Below, one piece after another: positions 35,895-44,208 of a stretch of 55,105 nucleotides of DNA. The DNA comes from CAZEVY01 sp964515555 (GTDB taxonomy: Bacteria > Acidobacteriota > Terriglobia > Bryobacterales > Bryobacteraceae). Location of the stretch: NCBI GenBank assembly GCA_964515555.1, contig CAZEVY010000025.1, positions 1 through 55,105 of the forward strand, given 5' to 3'. Under the pieces are notes generated by a model. The model had not been told where the DNA came from. It worked only from the letters and a program-made list of their open reading frames with translations, and searched no databases. Numbering within the stretch: position 1 is the stretch's first letter; every line of letters starts with the position of its first letter. Both the position numbers and the translations under genes were made by a program.

Positions 35895-37267
35895 GGCCTC
35901 GCCGCGCTCAGCGTCACGCGGAATCCGGCGCCGCCGAGCTCTCCTTTCACCAGGCTGATGTCGCCGCCCGAGAGCATGGCGCTCTTGCGCGCGATCGAAA
36001 GTCCCAGTCCCATGCCGCCCTTCTTGAACGATATCGAAGGCTCGAACAGCGTGGCGCGCGCCTCCTCGCTCAGGCCGGGGCCGGAGTCGTGCACTTCGAC
36101 GCAGAGATTCCCGTCGAGCGGCGACGCCGCCACGAGCACCACTCCGCCCTCGCCGGCCGCGTGCGCGGCGTTCTCGATGAGATTCGTCAACACGATCTTC
36201 ACGAGATCCTCGTCGGCCCAGGCGGAAGGCATCGAATCGCCGCGGCGCACCCGGTACTCCACGCCGGGATGCGCGGACTTCAGCAGCGCGACGCGCTCCC
36301 CGGCGAGCGCGTTCAGGTCGAGCGCCGTCAGCCGCACCGGCGGCTCGGCGGCGAAATCGGAGAACGCGCGCACGCGGCGCTCCAGGCCGGCGACTTCGTC
36401 GGCGATGATCTGCGCGGCCTGCTGCTGGAAGCGCGGGTCGGCGTGCGAGTTGCGCGCCGCCATCTCTTCGGTCGTGAGGCGGATCGGCGTGAGCGAGTTC
36501 TTCAGCTCGTGCGCCATCTTGCGCGCCAGCGCCTGCCAGCTCTCCATGCGCGCCAGGTAGAGCAGCCGGTCGCGGCTGCCGCGGAGCTCGGCGGCCATGC
36601 GATTGAAGGCGCCGAAGGCCGCGCCGATTTCGTCGCCGCCGCCGGCCGGCAACGTCGCGCCGAGATCGCCGGCTGCCACCTGGGCGAGTCCCGTGGTGAG
36701 CTGGCGCACAGGGCGGCTGATGCGATGCGCCGCGTAGAGCAGCGCGGCGAATCCGGCGATCCAGGGGATGCCGGCGAACAGCAGCATCACGTAGAGGAAG
36801 CCGCGGCGCAGGTCGCGGTCGCGCGCCTGGTCGACCAGTTCTCTCGCGCGCGCGTACTGCTGGCGAACGCGCTCCAGGTCGACGCCGCCGAGGTCGCGCT
36901 GGAAGATGTCGACGCCACGGTCCCGTCGAAGCCAGAGTGTCACGCGGCCGCCCAGGGCCAGGAATCGCTCGGGCTCCCCCGACTGCCAGAATCCCTCGAG
37001 GGACGCATCGTGGCGTAGATCGGAGGCTGCGGCGTGGGAATCGGGAATCCTCCCGCCCAGTGCTTCGCGCCGGAGAGCGTCGCGCTCACGCTGGTAGAAC
37101 ACGCGGCCGATGGATTCCAGCGAACGCGACAGCTCATCGATCTCGCGCGTCCCGGAATACTGGAGACTGTGCTCAAAGAGCGAATTGGCGAGCCACAGCG
37201 TGACGGCGAGCGGCGGCAGCGTGGCCGCGAAGAAAACGGCGACGAGCCGCGTCCGGAGGCGATTCAC
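35873..37267 (-). CDS. Sensor histidine kinase (NtrY-like)
   Basis: 464 residues from GTG 37267, which overlaps the previous stop as GTGA. TM1 about 8-28, periplasmic sensor region about 30-156 with no obvious ligand motif, TM2 about 157-180, HAMP 181-230, then HisKA with His253 in MAHELKNSLTPIRL. The ATPase boxes are N (NLIENAAHAA), G1 (DSGPGLS) and G2 (GMGLGLSIA). HELKNSLTPI is characteristic of the NtrY branch. The partner response regulator is encoded next. The context with an outer-membrane barrel gene suggests an envelope-related signal. Confidence 0.93.
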   Translation of the reverse strand: MNRLRTRLVAVFFAATLPPLAVTLWLANSLFEHSLQYSGTREIDELSRSLESIGRVFYQRERDALRREALGGRIPDSHAAASDLRHDASLEGFWQSGEPERFLALGGRVTLWLRRDRGVDIFQRDLGGVDLERVRQQYARARELVDQARDRDLRRGFLYVMLLFAGIPWIAGFAALLYAAHRISRPVRQLTTGLAQVAAGDLGATLPAGGGDEIGAAFGAFNRMAAELRGSRDRLLYLARMESWQALARKMAHELKNSLTPIRLTTEEMAARNSHADPRFQQQAAQIIADEVAGLERRVRAFSDFAAEPPVRLTALDLNALAGERVALLKSAHPGVEYRVRRGDSMPSAWADEDLVKIVLTNLIENAAHAAGEGGVVLVAASPLDGNLCVEVHDSGPGLSEEARATLFEPSISFKKGGMGLGLSIARKSAMLSGGDISLVKGELGGAGFRVTLSAARPCPTPAS

Positions 37268-37845
37268 CGTTTCAGTTGCTCGAGACGCAGCGGGCCGGCC
37301 TCGATCGACCAGCGATTCTGCGGGTCGCGCGACGGCCGGCTCAGCAGGTCGATCAGGTGCGTCAGGCTGACTCCGCCGCCCTCCACCGGCGATTCCTCGC
37401 GCGGATCGAGCGCGCGGGCGTCGATCTTCACCCAGAACTCGTGCTTCGGATCGAGGTCGGCGGCGGCGATGCGCAGCCGGTCCAGGCACCAGCTCTGCGC
37501 GGCCGGCTGGCTCAACTGCGACGCGTTCTCCTTGGGCTGCTGCCAGTGCGTCACCGAGTACTTCTCCTCCCACAGATCGTAACTCACGGCGAAGCGCGCC
37601 GAAGCGCGGCGGCGCGGCGCGACGCGCGGGTTGGTCCACAGCGTCACCTGAAAATCGAAGAACACCGTGGCGCCGTTGCGCAGGCGCTCCAGCGGTCGGC
37701 CCGTGAGAAACGAGAATCCGGGCGCGGTGAAGCGCAGCGCGCCGGCATCCAGGCGCACGGCCAGGGCGTCGCTCAACAGCATCAGCGGCGCCAGCAGGCA
37801 CACGACAATCGTGGCGGGCGCCCACGACAGCCGGATTGTTCTCAG
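37264..37845 (-). CDS. DUF4390-like protein upstream of the NtrYX pair
   Basis: About 193 residues if translation starts at CTG 37845, which overlaps the Omp85 stop as CTGA; a GTG at 37803 would shorten the signal. The N-terminus LRTIRLSWAPATIVVCLLAP is a good export signal. The mature beta-rich segment with RNGATVFFDFQVTLW, RFAVSYDLWEEKYSV and HLIDLLSRPSRD resembles DUF4390 proteins, which precede ntrYX in other phyla. I assign the family tentatively. Four-base coupling on both sides places it within the same unit; it may deliver signals to the kinase. Confidence 0.65.
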   Translation of the reverse strand: MRTIRLSWAPATIVVCLLAPLMLLSDALAVRLDAGALRFTAPGFSFLTGRPLERLRNGATVFFDFQVTLWTNPRVAPRRRASARFAVSYDLWEEKYSVTHWQQPKENASQLSQPAAQSWCLDRLRIAAADLDPKHEFWVKIDARALDPREESPVEGGGVSLTHLIDLLSRPSRDPQNRWSIEAGPLRLEQLKR

Positions 37846-39080
37846 AAGTTCACCCCCGCGATGACCATCGGCTCGGCGCGACCCTCGCGCAGCGGGAACG
37901 CGACCAGGAGCCAGGCGCCGTCGTGGCCGAGTCCCACGCCGATCGACTGGCGCAGCTTCGATTTCCGCGGGCGATCCCACACGCTGCCGACGTCGTAGAC
38001 GGCGCGGAACCAGCGGTACTTGTAGTCGAGCGAGCCGTGCGCGACGCGGTCGCCGCCGAGCGGCGCGACGTCGAAGCGGTTCCAGCCGCGCAGCGTGCGG
38101 CTGTTGCCCAGGACGAAGCGCTCAAACAGCGGCGCGCTGCCGTGGATCGACCCGGCCAGGAAGCTGGCGGCGACCGTTTCATGGCGGCCGCGGAACGTAT
38201 AGGTGGCGTCGACGAAGTGCCGCGTGTAGACGAAGTCGGAATCGAGCGAGCGCGTCGCGGCGCGGATCCCGTAGCCGGCTTCGACGCGGTGGCGCTGCCC
38301 GGGGGAAGGCTCCCACCGGCGATCGAGGCGCAGAGATCCGATCGCGGCGGTGGAAGCCTCCGTTCGGGCAGTGGGGAACTGTGTCTCGAATCGCTGCAGG
38401 CTGATGCCCGCGGTCATCGATAGCCCCGAGACCGGCGTCACGACTACGGCCGGACGAAATTGAAATCGCGTGCGGTAGATTCCGGGAACTTCGGGCGCCT
38501 CGTCGAGCGCCAGTTGCGTGGCGCGAGTCCACTGCGCGCGCCAGCTTTCGAGATCGAACTTGAAGGCCAGGCGGTCGCCGGCGAGTCCGCCGCGCTCGAA
38601 GCCGCCGCGGATTCCGGAGTAGCGCTCGAGCAGTTCGTCGTTGTCGCTCAGGATGCCGAAGCTGAGGGCGTTGCCTCCGCTGTTCAAGCGCGCGTCCAGG
38701 CCATAGGTGAAATTGTTCTTGCTGTGGTAGATCAGCCGCGGCACGGCGACGTCGTTCTTTCCGCCGCGCCCGAACGAAGGCTCGAAGCGCACCTGCACGT
38801 GCTCGGGCTTGTCGCCGCGCGTGACCTTCATGGTCACCATGCGGGCGTGCAGCTCGCGGCGGATGCGCCGGCCGATGGCGCTGAGCGCTTCGTGATCGAA
38901 GCGGGCGCCGACGAGCCGGTTCATCTCCTCGGCGAGCTCGTCGCTGATCTTGTGTTTTCCCGGCGGGACGATCTCAACGCTTTCGACCGTGTACCGGGAG
39001 TTGACGTTGGCAGCCGGCTCACGGTCGCCGGCCGCCAACTGTGCCGCGCCCAGCATCAGGAGGAGAGCCGTTCGGATCAT
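37842..39080 (-). CDS. Omp85-family outer-membrane barrel protein (short, POTRA plus barrel)
   Basis: 412 residues. Signal peptide (about 1-17, LLLMLGAAQLAAG), then a short region of about 90 residues resembling one POTRA, then beta-strands to the end with a C-terminal Phe, the outer-membrane insertion signal. GNSRTLRGWNRFDVAPLGGD near residue 325 is the Omp85 barrel hallmark (variant of the RGY/F-containing strand). It is short for BamA or TamA. Predicted outer membrane. It begins the four-gene overlapping unit with the DUF4390-like protein and NtrYX-like pair. Confidence 0.8.
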   Translation of the reverse strand: MIRTALLLMLGAAQLAAGDREPAANVNSRYTVESVEIVPPGKHKISDELAEEMNRLVGARFDHEALSAIGRRIRRELHARMVTMKVTRGDKPEHVQVRFEPSFGRGGKNDVAVPRLIYHSKNNFTYGLDARLNSGGNALSFGILSDNDELLERYSGIRGGFERGGLAGDRLAFKFDLESWRAQWTRATQLALDEAPEVPGIYRTRFQFRPAVVVTPVSGLSMTAGISLQRFETQFPTARTEASTAAIGSLRLDRRWEPSPGQRHRVEAGYGIRAATRSLDSDFVYTRHFVDATYTFRGRHETVAASFLAGSIHGSAPLFERFVLGNSRTLRGWNRFDVAPLGGDRVAHGSLDYKYRWFRAVYDVGSVWDRPRKSKLRQSIGVGLGHDGAWLLVAFPLREGRAEPMVIAGVNF

Positions 39081-39131
39081 ACGCGAGGTCGATATGCAGG
39101 CCGCGTGCCAGTCGCTATCCGGTTGAGGGCG

Positions 39132-39389
39132 TTACCCCGGCGGCGGCGGCGACTGTGAACCGCCGTCACGGGTGGTCGCCGTGGGATCACGCATGATTCC
39201 GGCGGCGGCGGCCTTTCGCTTCCCCCATTCGACGAGGCGGTGAATCGGAGGATAGAAGTCGGCCAGGATGATGAGGCCGGGGATGATGAACAGCCAGCCG
39301 GGCAGGATCGGCAGGATCAGGCCGGCGAGGCCGATCATCAGCAGGCCGACGCCGCTCACGAAGCGGAGGATGCGCTTCACCGATACCAA
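39132..39389 (-). CDS. Small PGPGW-type membrane protein
   Basis: 85 residues from TTG 39389 (GTG 39380 also possible). Two close membrane helices with the centre LPILPGWLFIIPGLIILA are the signature of PGPGW-type putative membrane proteins. A basic linker follows and a Pro-rich tail. The longer open frame upstream is an artefact because it runs through the parS repeats. The gene lies 51 bases upstream of the Omp85 start and reads the same way. Function unknown. Confidence 0.75.
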   Translation of the reverse strand: MVSVKRILRFVSGVGLLMIGLAGLILPILPGWLFIIPGLIILADFYPPIHRLVEWGKRKAAAAGIMRDPTATTRDGGSQSPPPPG

Positions 39390-39417
39390 TATAGATAAAC
39401 GCCGGGGGAGCAGGTTG

Positions 39418-39493
39418 CGTTCCACGTGGAACATCGGGGACCAGGTGTGTTCCACGTGGAACATCGGGGAGCAGGTGCGTTCCACGTGGAACA
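39418..39493. other. Three tandem parS-type ParB-binding sites at 30-bp period
   Basis: The 14-bp palindrome GTTCCACGTGGAAC occurs at 39419-39432, 39449-39462 and 39479-39492, exactly 30 bp apart. The middle copy extends to the perfect 16-mer TGTTCCACGTGGAACA (39448-39463), the standard parS form in many bacteria; the outer copies have C at the first base. ParB (Spo0J) family proteins bind such sites and nucleate the segregation complex near the replication origin. The spacer carries the partly conserved CGGGGA-CAGGTG. No parA or parB gene is in the window. Confidence 0.88.
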
Positions 39494-39615
39494 TTCGGGG
39501 GAAACTCCGGTCACGTTGGACGCGGACATTTATTCGCCGCGATTTCATGGGTTTGGCGCGACGCCGGGGGAGCGCCCCGGGGCGCGGGCCGAGAATCGTG
39601 TCGAGGTGAGACGCC

Positions 39616-39759
39616 ATGCCGCCTGAGTTGGTGATCGAGAAACTGACGCGCGTGTGGTCGGAGAAGCGCGAGCGCGAGATCGCCGTACGCGTCGAGTACA
39701 GCATCGAGGACGGCGACTGCCGCCTGATTCACCTGATGCGCATCGAGGAGCTGGATTGA
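39616..39759 (+). CDS. 47-residue acidic protein of unknown function
   Basis: ATG 39616 with AGGTGAG five bases upstream. The sequence PELVIEKLTRVWSEKRERE, then VRVEYSIEDGDCRLIHLMRI, reads as a real protein (two amphipathic segments, no low complexity). It lies between the parS cluster and the pseudokinase gene, opposite in direction to both neighbours. Too short for certainty; conservation would decide. Confidence 0.45.
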   Translation: MPPELVIEKLTRVWSEKREREIAVRVEYSIEDGDCRLIHLMRIEELD

Positions 39760-39766
39760 AGGCGCC

Positions 39767-41077
39767 CTACCGCGCGCGGCGCGCCGAAGCGGTCACGCCC
39801 GAGGAGGTGAACTCGAAGCGGACCAGCCATCGTCCCGCGGCGCCGGGGACGAATTTCCAGCGCGCGGCGGCGCGCTCGGCCTGGGCCGCGAAGTAGCGGC
39901 TCGGCCCGGCGGACTCGAGCGACGTCCCCGTCACGCCGCCCGATTCATTCACCACCACCCCGACGCTCACGCGGATCTTGCCGCTGACCGTGCGCAGACT
40001 CTCGGGCGCGACGTCGGGCATCGCGCGGGAGACGACCGCCTCGGTGTCGGAGGGCGTGGACGCCGCAGGCTCGGCGGCGGGCGGCGGCTCGGGTTCTCGC
40101 GCCTTACGATCGGCGCGCTGCGGTTCGGGTTCCGGCGATTTGCGGCCGGCGCGCGGCTCCGTCCTGGTCCGCGGTTCGGGCGGCGCCGAGGGCGCGGGCG
40201 GCGGCGGCGACTGCACGGGAACGGGTAGTTTGGCCTCCTCCGGAGGCGGAGAGGCAGGCTCCACCGGCGGCTCGCTCTGAAATCGCGGCACGATGAGCAC
40301 GGCCGCCACCAGCGCCGTCACCAATCCGCCGATGACCGCAAACCGCACCGCGCGCGCGCCGCGCGCCGGGCGAAGCGCCGCCGGGTTGAGATGCTGTCGA
40401 ACGGCGTGGAGCGTCCAGCGCTCCTTGGGGTCGGCGGCCCGGCAGCCGCGCACGACCTCGGCGAACGGCTCCGGAGGCTCGACGGCGTGGAACGCCGCCG
40501 AGATGAGTCCTCCGAGCGACCAGACGTCGGAGGCCGGCGAGGCCGCGGCATCGGGAGGCGCGTCCGCGCCGGCGGGCAGCTCCTCGCCGAATCGCACGAC
40601 GTTATCGGCGCTCAACTTGAGAACGTCGGCGACGGCGAGCACGTTCGAGGGCGCCAGGCGTCCGTGCGCCAGGCCGCGCGAATGCAGGTGAGCGAGCGCC
40701 TCCAGGCAGGGGCCGACGAGATCCTTCACTTCGGCGGGCGCGAGCGGGCGCGCGGCGAGTGCGTCGGCGAGAACGTCGTCGGCGCACTCCATGGCGGCGA
40801 ACAGCATCTCGCGGCCGCCCAGGACGGCGCGTCCGATTCCGGCGATGCCGATCAGGTGCGGGTGCGAAACCTGGCTGGCCCGCTCCCAGCGCGCCAGCAC
40901 GCGCGCGGCGTCCTCGCGAGCCACCAGGAGCTTGATGGCGCAAGGCCGCGGCTCTTCCTTCCGCGATGCGCGATAGACGGCGCTCGACTCGGTGGCGCCC
41001 AGGAGGCGTTCCAGGCGGTAGACGCCGTTGACGGTAGAACCTTCCAGTTGCAGCCAGTCGGCGCTCAAGGCGTTCAC
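39767..41077 (-). CDS. Pseudokinase-TM-TonB C-terminal-domain fusion protein
   Basis: 436 residues. Residues about 18-230 follow the Ser/Thr kinase fold. AIKLL keeps the ATP-binding Lys49 and SDVWSLGG (183-190) is intact. However, the Gly-rich loop is ATESSAV, the catalytic HRD is HGR (138-140) with no Asp, and DFG is DNV (158-160). Catalysis is therefore unlikely. Residues 244-264 span the membrane, 267-345 are Pro/Glu/Arg-rich, and 365-428 match the TonB C-terminal domain (IRVSVGVVVNESGGV...AAARWKFVPG). Topology: kinase-like domain inside, TonB domain in periplasm. No ExbB/ExbD is adjacent. Confidence 0.85.
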   Translation of the reverse strand: MNALSADWLQLEGSTVNGVYRLERLLGATESSAVYRASRKEEPRPCAIKLLVAREDAARVLARWERASQVSHPHLIGIAGIGRAVLGGREMLFAAMECADDVLADALAARPLAPAEVKDLVGPCLEALAHLHSRGLAHGRLAPSNVLAVADVLKLSADNVVRFGEELPAGADAPPDAAASPASDVWSLGGLISAAFHAVEPPEPFAEVVRGCRAADPKERWTLHAVRQHLNPAALRPARGARAVRFAVIGGLVTALVAAVLIVPRFQSEPPVEPASPPPEEAKLPVPVQSPPPPAPSAPPEPRTRTEPRAGRKSPEPEPQRADRKAREPEPPPAAEPAASTPSDTEAVVSRAMPDVAPESLRTVSGKIRVSVGVVVNESGGVTGTSLESAGPSRYFAAQAERAAARWKFVPGAAGRWLVRFEFTSSGVTASARRAR

Positions 41078-41135
41078 TCCTGACGGGCGGCCGGCGCGCG
41101 GGCGGCGGACCAGGCGGCCTGGCCCCGGCGCCGCG

Positions 41136-43292
41136 TCACCGAATGTCCATCACGAAGATGTTGCCGCGGGTCTCGGTCCGCTCGTAGATCATCCGCTCGC
41201 CCTTCGGCGACCATTCAGGATATCGCACAAACGCGCGCGGCGAGGCCAGATTCGTGAGCCGCTCCTGGCGGCGCGTGGAGCGGGAGATCCAGAAGACGTT
41301 CCAGACGCCGTCGCGCAGGCCGGCAAAGGCAAGCCGATCGTCGCCGGGCGACCAGCTATACACCCAGCTATGGGCGGGTTCCCGGGTGAGCTGCTCGATC
41401 TTTCCGCCCGAGGCGGGCAGCACCGCCAGGTAGGTCTCGTCGCCGCGGCGGCGCTCGACCGCGATCCACTTGCCGTCGCGCGACCAGGTGGCGTAGCCGA
41501 TGGACTCGCCAGGGGGAGTGAGCGATTTCTCTTCGCCGGAGACCAGGTCCATCCGGTAGAGGACCATTCGGCCGTCTTCATTCCTGTGATAGGCCGCGTG
41601 CCGGCCGTCGGGCGACAGGCGCGCGCGCACCCGCTTGAGGCCGGCCGGTCCGGCGAATATGCGCTCCTGTCCGGTATCGAGCGACGTCATCCAAAGGCGG
41701 TGGCCGCCGTCCCGGTTGGAGCCGTAGACGACGGCGCGGCCGTCCGGCGTCCAATTGGGAAGGTAATCGGCGAACGGATGCGTGGTGACCGGGCGCGGAT
41801 CGGCGCCCTCGACGCCGATGGTCCAGATGTCGCCGAGGATGCCCTTACGCCGCACGTAATAGGCGATGCGCGAGCCGTCGGGCGAAATCGCAGGCAGGGA
41901 ATTGCGCACGCTGGTGTCGGCGGTGACGGCGCGGGGCGGACCGGTGGGCAATCCCGTGACGGGCGAGAGCGGCAGCGATTCCAGATTGCTCGACATGGTG
42001 GTCAGCGCGAAGGCGAGGCGCCGGCCGTCGGAGGAAACCGCCAGGTCGCGCGCGTAGCTGACGCCCGGCCAGTAGAACTGCGCGGGCGGGCCGGTGGGGC
42101 GCATGGCGGCGGAGTCGAGCGGCATCCGCCAGACGCCGGACTCTCCGACGGGCGAGTAGTCGGCGAAGTAGAGGGCGCCGCCGCCGGGCGCGAGGCGGGC
42201 GCTGAGGAGGAGGCTGGCGGCGCTGTGGATGGAGTGGCGCGCGCCGGAGCTCAGGTCGACGCAGGCCAGCTCGGAGACGAAGCCCGGCACCAGGTGATCG
42301 ATGAAAACGATGCGGCGGCCGTCGGCGCTCCAGATTGGGGCGCTGTGCGCGGCGCCGTGCGGGCCGGGCTGGGTGACCGCCCGCGCATCGCCGCCGGCGG
42401 ACGGCGCGACCCAGATACGCGATTCGCCGCCGGGCGCGAGGTCGGGAAGCGCCAGCGAGTAGGCGCGCTCGCCCCGAAAGGCGATGCGCGATCCGTCGGG
42501 CGACCAGGCCGGGGCGGAGCCGAACGAAGACACGCGCCTGGGGAAGCCGCCCAGCGCCGGCACGACGTGGATGCCGCCGCGCGCCAGGGAATGATAGGCG
42601 ATGTACTGCCCGTCGGGCGACCAGGCGGGCTGGATATTCTGTCCGCCGTCGGAGGTGATGGCCACTTCGCGCCCTTCGAGAGCGAGCGGGCGCAGATAGA
42701 TTTCGAAGCCGCCTCCGCGATCGGTGGCATAGGCGATGGAGCTTCCGTCGGGCGAGAAAGTCGGCCCGAAGTCGAGGCCGGGCGAAGCGGTCATCTGGGT
42801 GGTGCGCGAGCCGTGCTTCCGGGCGGCGGGGGGCGGCGCGCGGTCGAGCAGCCGCCATGCGCCCAGGCCGGCGGCGGCGAATCCGAAGGCGGCGACCAGG
42901 ACGGCGACGGTCCAGCGGCGCCGGGCCGGCGAGCCGGGAGGGGGCACGGACGGCTCGGGCACGACCTCGGCGATGAAGCGGTAGCCGACGGTCGGGACGG
43001 TCTCGATGTAGCGCGCCTGCCGGGCGTCGTCGCCGAGCGCCTTACGCAACTGCGCGATGACGCGGGTGAGGGCGTTGTCGGTAACAAAAGCGTCGCTCCA
43101 GACGGACTGGAGAAGCTCCTCCTTAGGCACCACTCGGCCGCGGTTCTCCACCAGGAACAGCAGCACGCGCAGGGACTTAGGCTCCAGGTCGAGGGCGCGT
43201 CCGGCGCGGAAGGCGGCGAGCGCGGCAGGGTCGATGCGGATGTCGCCGAAGGAAAACGGCAGGACGGCGGTGGCGCTCACGGGGCTTCCCAC
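41136..43292 (-). CDS. ToxR-like winged-helix, membrane segment and TolB-like propeller protein
   Basis: 718 residues, GTG start (43292; GTG 43280 also possible). OmpR/CadC-type winged helix at residues about 14-110 with EPKSLRVLLFLVENRGRVV and LRKALGDDARQARYIETVPTVGYRFI. TM about 127-147. Then at least ten PD40/TolB blades (for example FSPDGSSIAYATD, WSPDGQYIAYHS, WTPDGRAVVYGSN). The DNA-binding domain faces the cytoplasm and the propeller the periplasm, so it can directly couple an external signal to transcription. This is a frequent acidobacterial architecture. Gap of 58 bases to the pseudokinase gene reading the same way, and divergent from the aspartyl protease. Confidence 0.85.
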   Translation of the reverse strand: MGSPVSATAVLPFSFGDIRIDPAALAAFRAGRALDLEPKSLRVLLFLVENRGRVVPKEELLQSVWSDAFVTDNALTRVIAQLRKALGDDARQARYIETVPTVGYRFIAEVVPEPSVPPPGSPARRRWTVAVLVAAFGFAAAGLGAWRLLDRAPPPAARKHGSRTTQMTASPGLDFGPTFSPDGSSIAYATDRGGGFEIYLRPLALEGREVAITSDGGQNIQPAWSPDGQYIAYHSLARGGIHVVPALGGFPRRVSSFGSAPAWSPDGSRIAFRGERAYSLALPDLAPGGESRIWVAPSAGGDARAVTQPGPHGAAHSAPIWSADGRRIVFIDHLVPGFVSELACVDLSSGARHSIHSAASLLLSARLAPGGGALYFADYSPVGESGVWRMPLDSAAMRPTGPPAQFYWPGVSYARDLAVSSDGRRLAFALTTMSSNLESLPLSPVTGLPTGPPRAVTADTSVRNSLPAISPDGSRIAYYVRRKGILGDIWTIGVEGADPRPVTTHPFADYLPNWTPDGRAVVYGSNRDGGHRLWMTSLDTGQERIFAGPAGLKRVRARLSPDGRHAAYHRNEDGRMVLYRMDLVSGEEKSLTPPGESIGYATWSRDGKWIAVERRRGDETYLAVLPASGGKIEQLTREPAHSWVYSWSPGDDRLAFAGLRDGVWNVFWISRSTRRQERLTNLASPRAFVRYPEWSPKGERMIYERTETRGNIFVMDIR

Positions 43293-43359
43293 ATGATTGA
43301 TACGCGAAACATCACGTCTTCGTCACGACCATCACGGGGGTGGCAGGCCAGTATCGGGC

Positions 43360-44208
43360 GTGGTCGCGATAATTTTGGTGATGGTACAGGCGCAGGTGGC
43401 GGCGGGGGGACCGCTCCCTCTGGTCGCGGCTCGGTTACGAACGGCGGGGATACGGGCGGGTGCGCCGGTGGTGGAGGCGTGGGTCGGCGGAAGCGGGCCG
43501 CTGCGGATGCGGGTCGACACGGGGGCGCAGTCGAGCGTGTTGTCGCCGGAGGTGGTGGCACGGGTGGGGCTGAGTGCGGCGTGGCGTGTCGAGGTGGTGA
43601 CGGCGGCGGGATCGCGGATCGCGCCGGCAGCGGAGACGGAGATCGCGCTGGGCGGGGAGACGACCCGGGCGGAGGTGCTGTTCTACGATCCGGGGCCGGG
43701 AGTGGACGGGATTCTGGGACAGAACGCGCTGTCGCGGTGGAATTACGTACTGGACTGGGAGAGCGGAGCGATGCGGGTGGTTCGGGGCGAGGACGGCGAG
43801 CCGACCGGCGAGCGCGTTCCCTTCGACGTTGTGGAGGGTCGAATGCTGTTGAGCGTCGGGCTACCGGGCGAGCGGAGAAGAATGGTCCTCGATTCCGGCG
43901 CATCGCACGTGGTGCTGTTCGGCGGGAGCCCGGCGGGCGGCCGCGTCCAGGGACGGCTGGAGACGGGGACGGGCGTGGCGGAAGTGGACGTCGTGCGGCT
44001 GGCGAGGGTGTCGGCGGCAGGGCGAAGTTTTCGAGGCGTGATTGCGGCTGTGGCACCGGCGAAGGGCCGCGCGGAGGGAGGGCTGCTGCCAGCCTCGATG
44101 CTGGGGACGTTCTACGTGAACAATACGAGGCGATACCTGGTGTTAGCGTCTGGCATTGAGAATGCCTGTACTGTGCCAGACCGCTCGCTCACGCTCGCGG
44201 CTCCGTAA
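43360..44208 (+). CDS. Retropepsin-like aspartyl protease family protein
   Basis: 282 residues from GTG 43360; the frame is open from 43297, but that would leave four bases to the divergent gene. A hydrophobic start (VVAIILVMVQAQVAA) is followed by two aspartyl-protease motifs, VDTGAQSSVLS (about 52-62) and LDSGASHVVLF (about 177-187). Two D(T/S)GA motifs in one chain match a duplicated retropepsin/PerP-like fold. The hydrophobic start suggests export. Repeat R1 copy C codes residues 17-27 and copy D codes the last residues. Confidence 0.75.
   Translation: MVAIILVMVQAQVAAGGPLPLVAARLRTAGIRAGAPVVEAWVGGSGPLRMRVDTGAQSSVLSPEVVARVGLSAAWRVEVVTAAGSRIAPAAETEIALGGETTRAEVLFYDPGPGVDGILGQNALSRWNYVLDWESGAMRVVRGEDGEPTGERVPFDVVEGRMLLSVGLPGERRRMVLDSGASHVVLFGGSPAGGRVQGRLETGTGVAEVDVVRLARVSAAGRSFRGVIAAVAPAKGRAEGGLLPASMLGTFYVNNTRRYLVLASGIENACTVPDRSLTLAAP
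43409..43438 (-). repeat. Dispersed short repeat family R1, copy C, inside the aspartyl-protease frame
   Basis: Minus strand GTAACC-GAGCCGCG-ACCAGAGG-GAGCGGTC, one change from copy B in the core. Read in the plus-strand frame it contributes PLPLVAARLR to the N-terminal region of the protease. Confidence 0.75.

Noticed and set aside
39132..39704. A 190-residue version of the PGPGW protein with repeated MFHVER/MFHVEH
   Set aside because: The repeated peptide is just the translation of the three parS palindromes; the membrane protein starts after them.
41028..44159. A 1043-codon open frame on the plus strand
   Set aside because: It runs antisense to the pseudokinase and propeller genes, is very rich in Gly/Ala/Arg/Asp, has no family pattern, and only reflects the scarcity of stops in GC-rich DNA.
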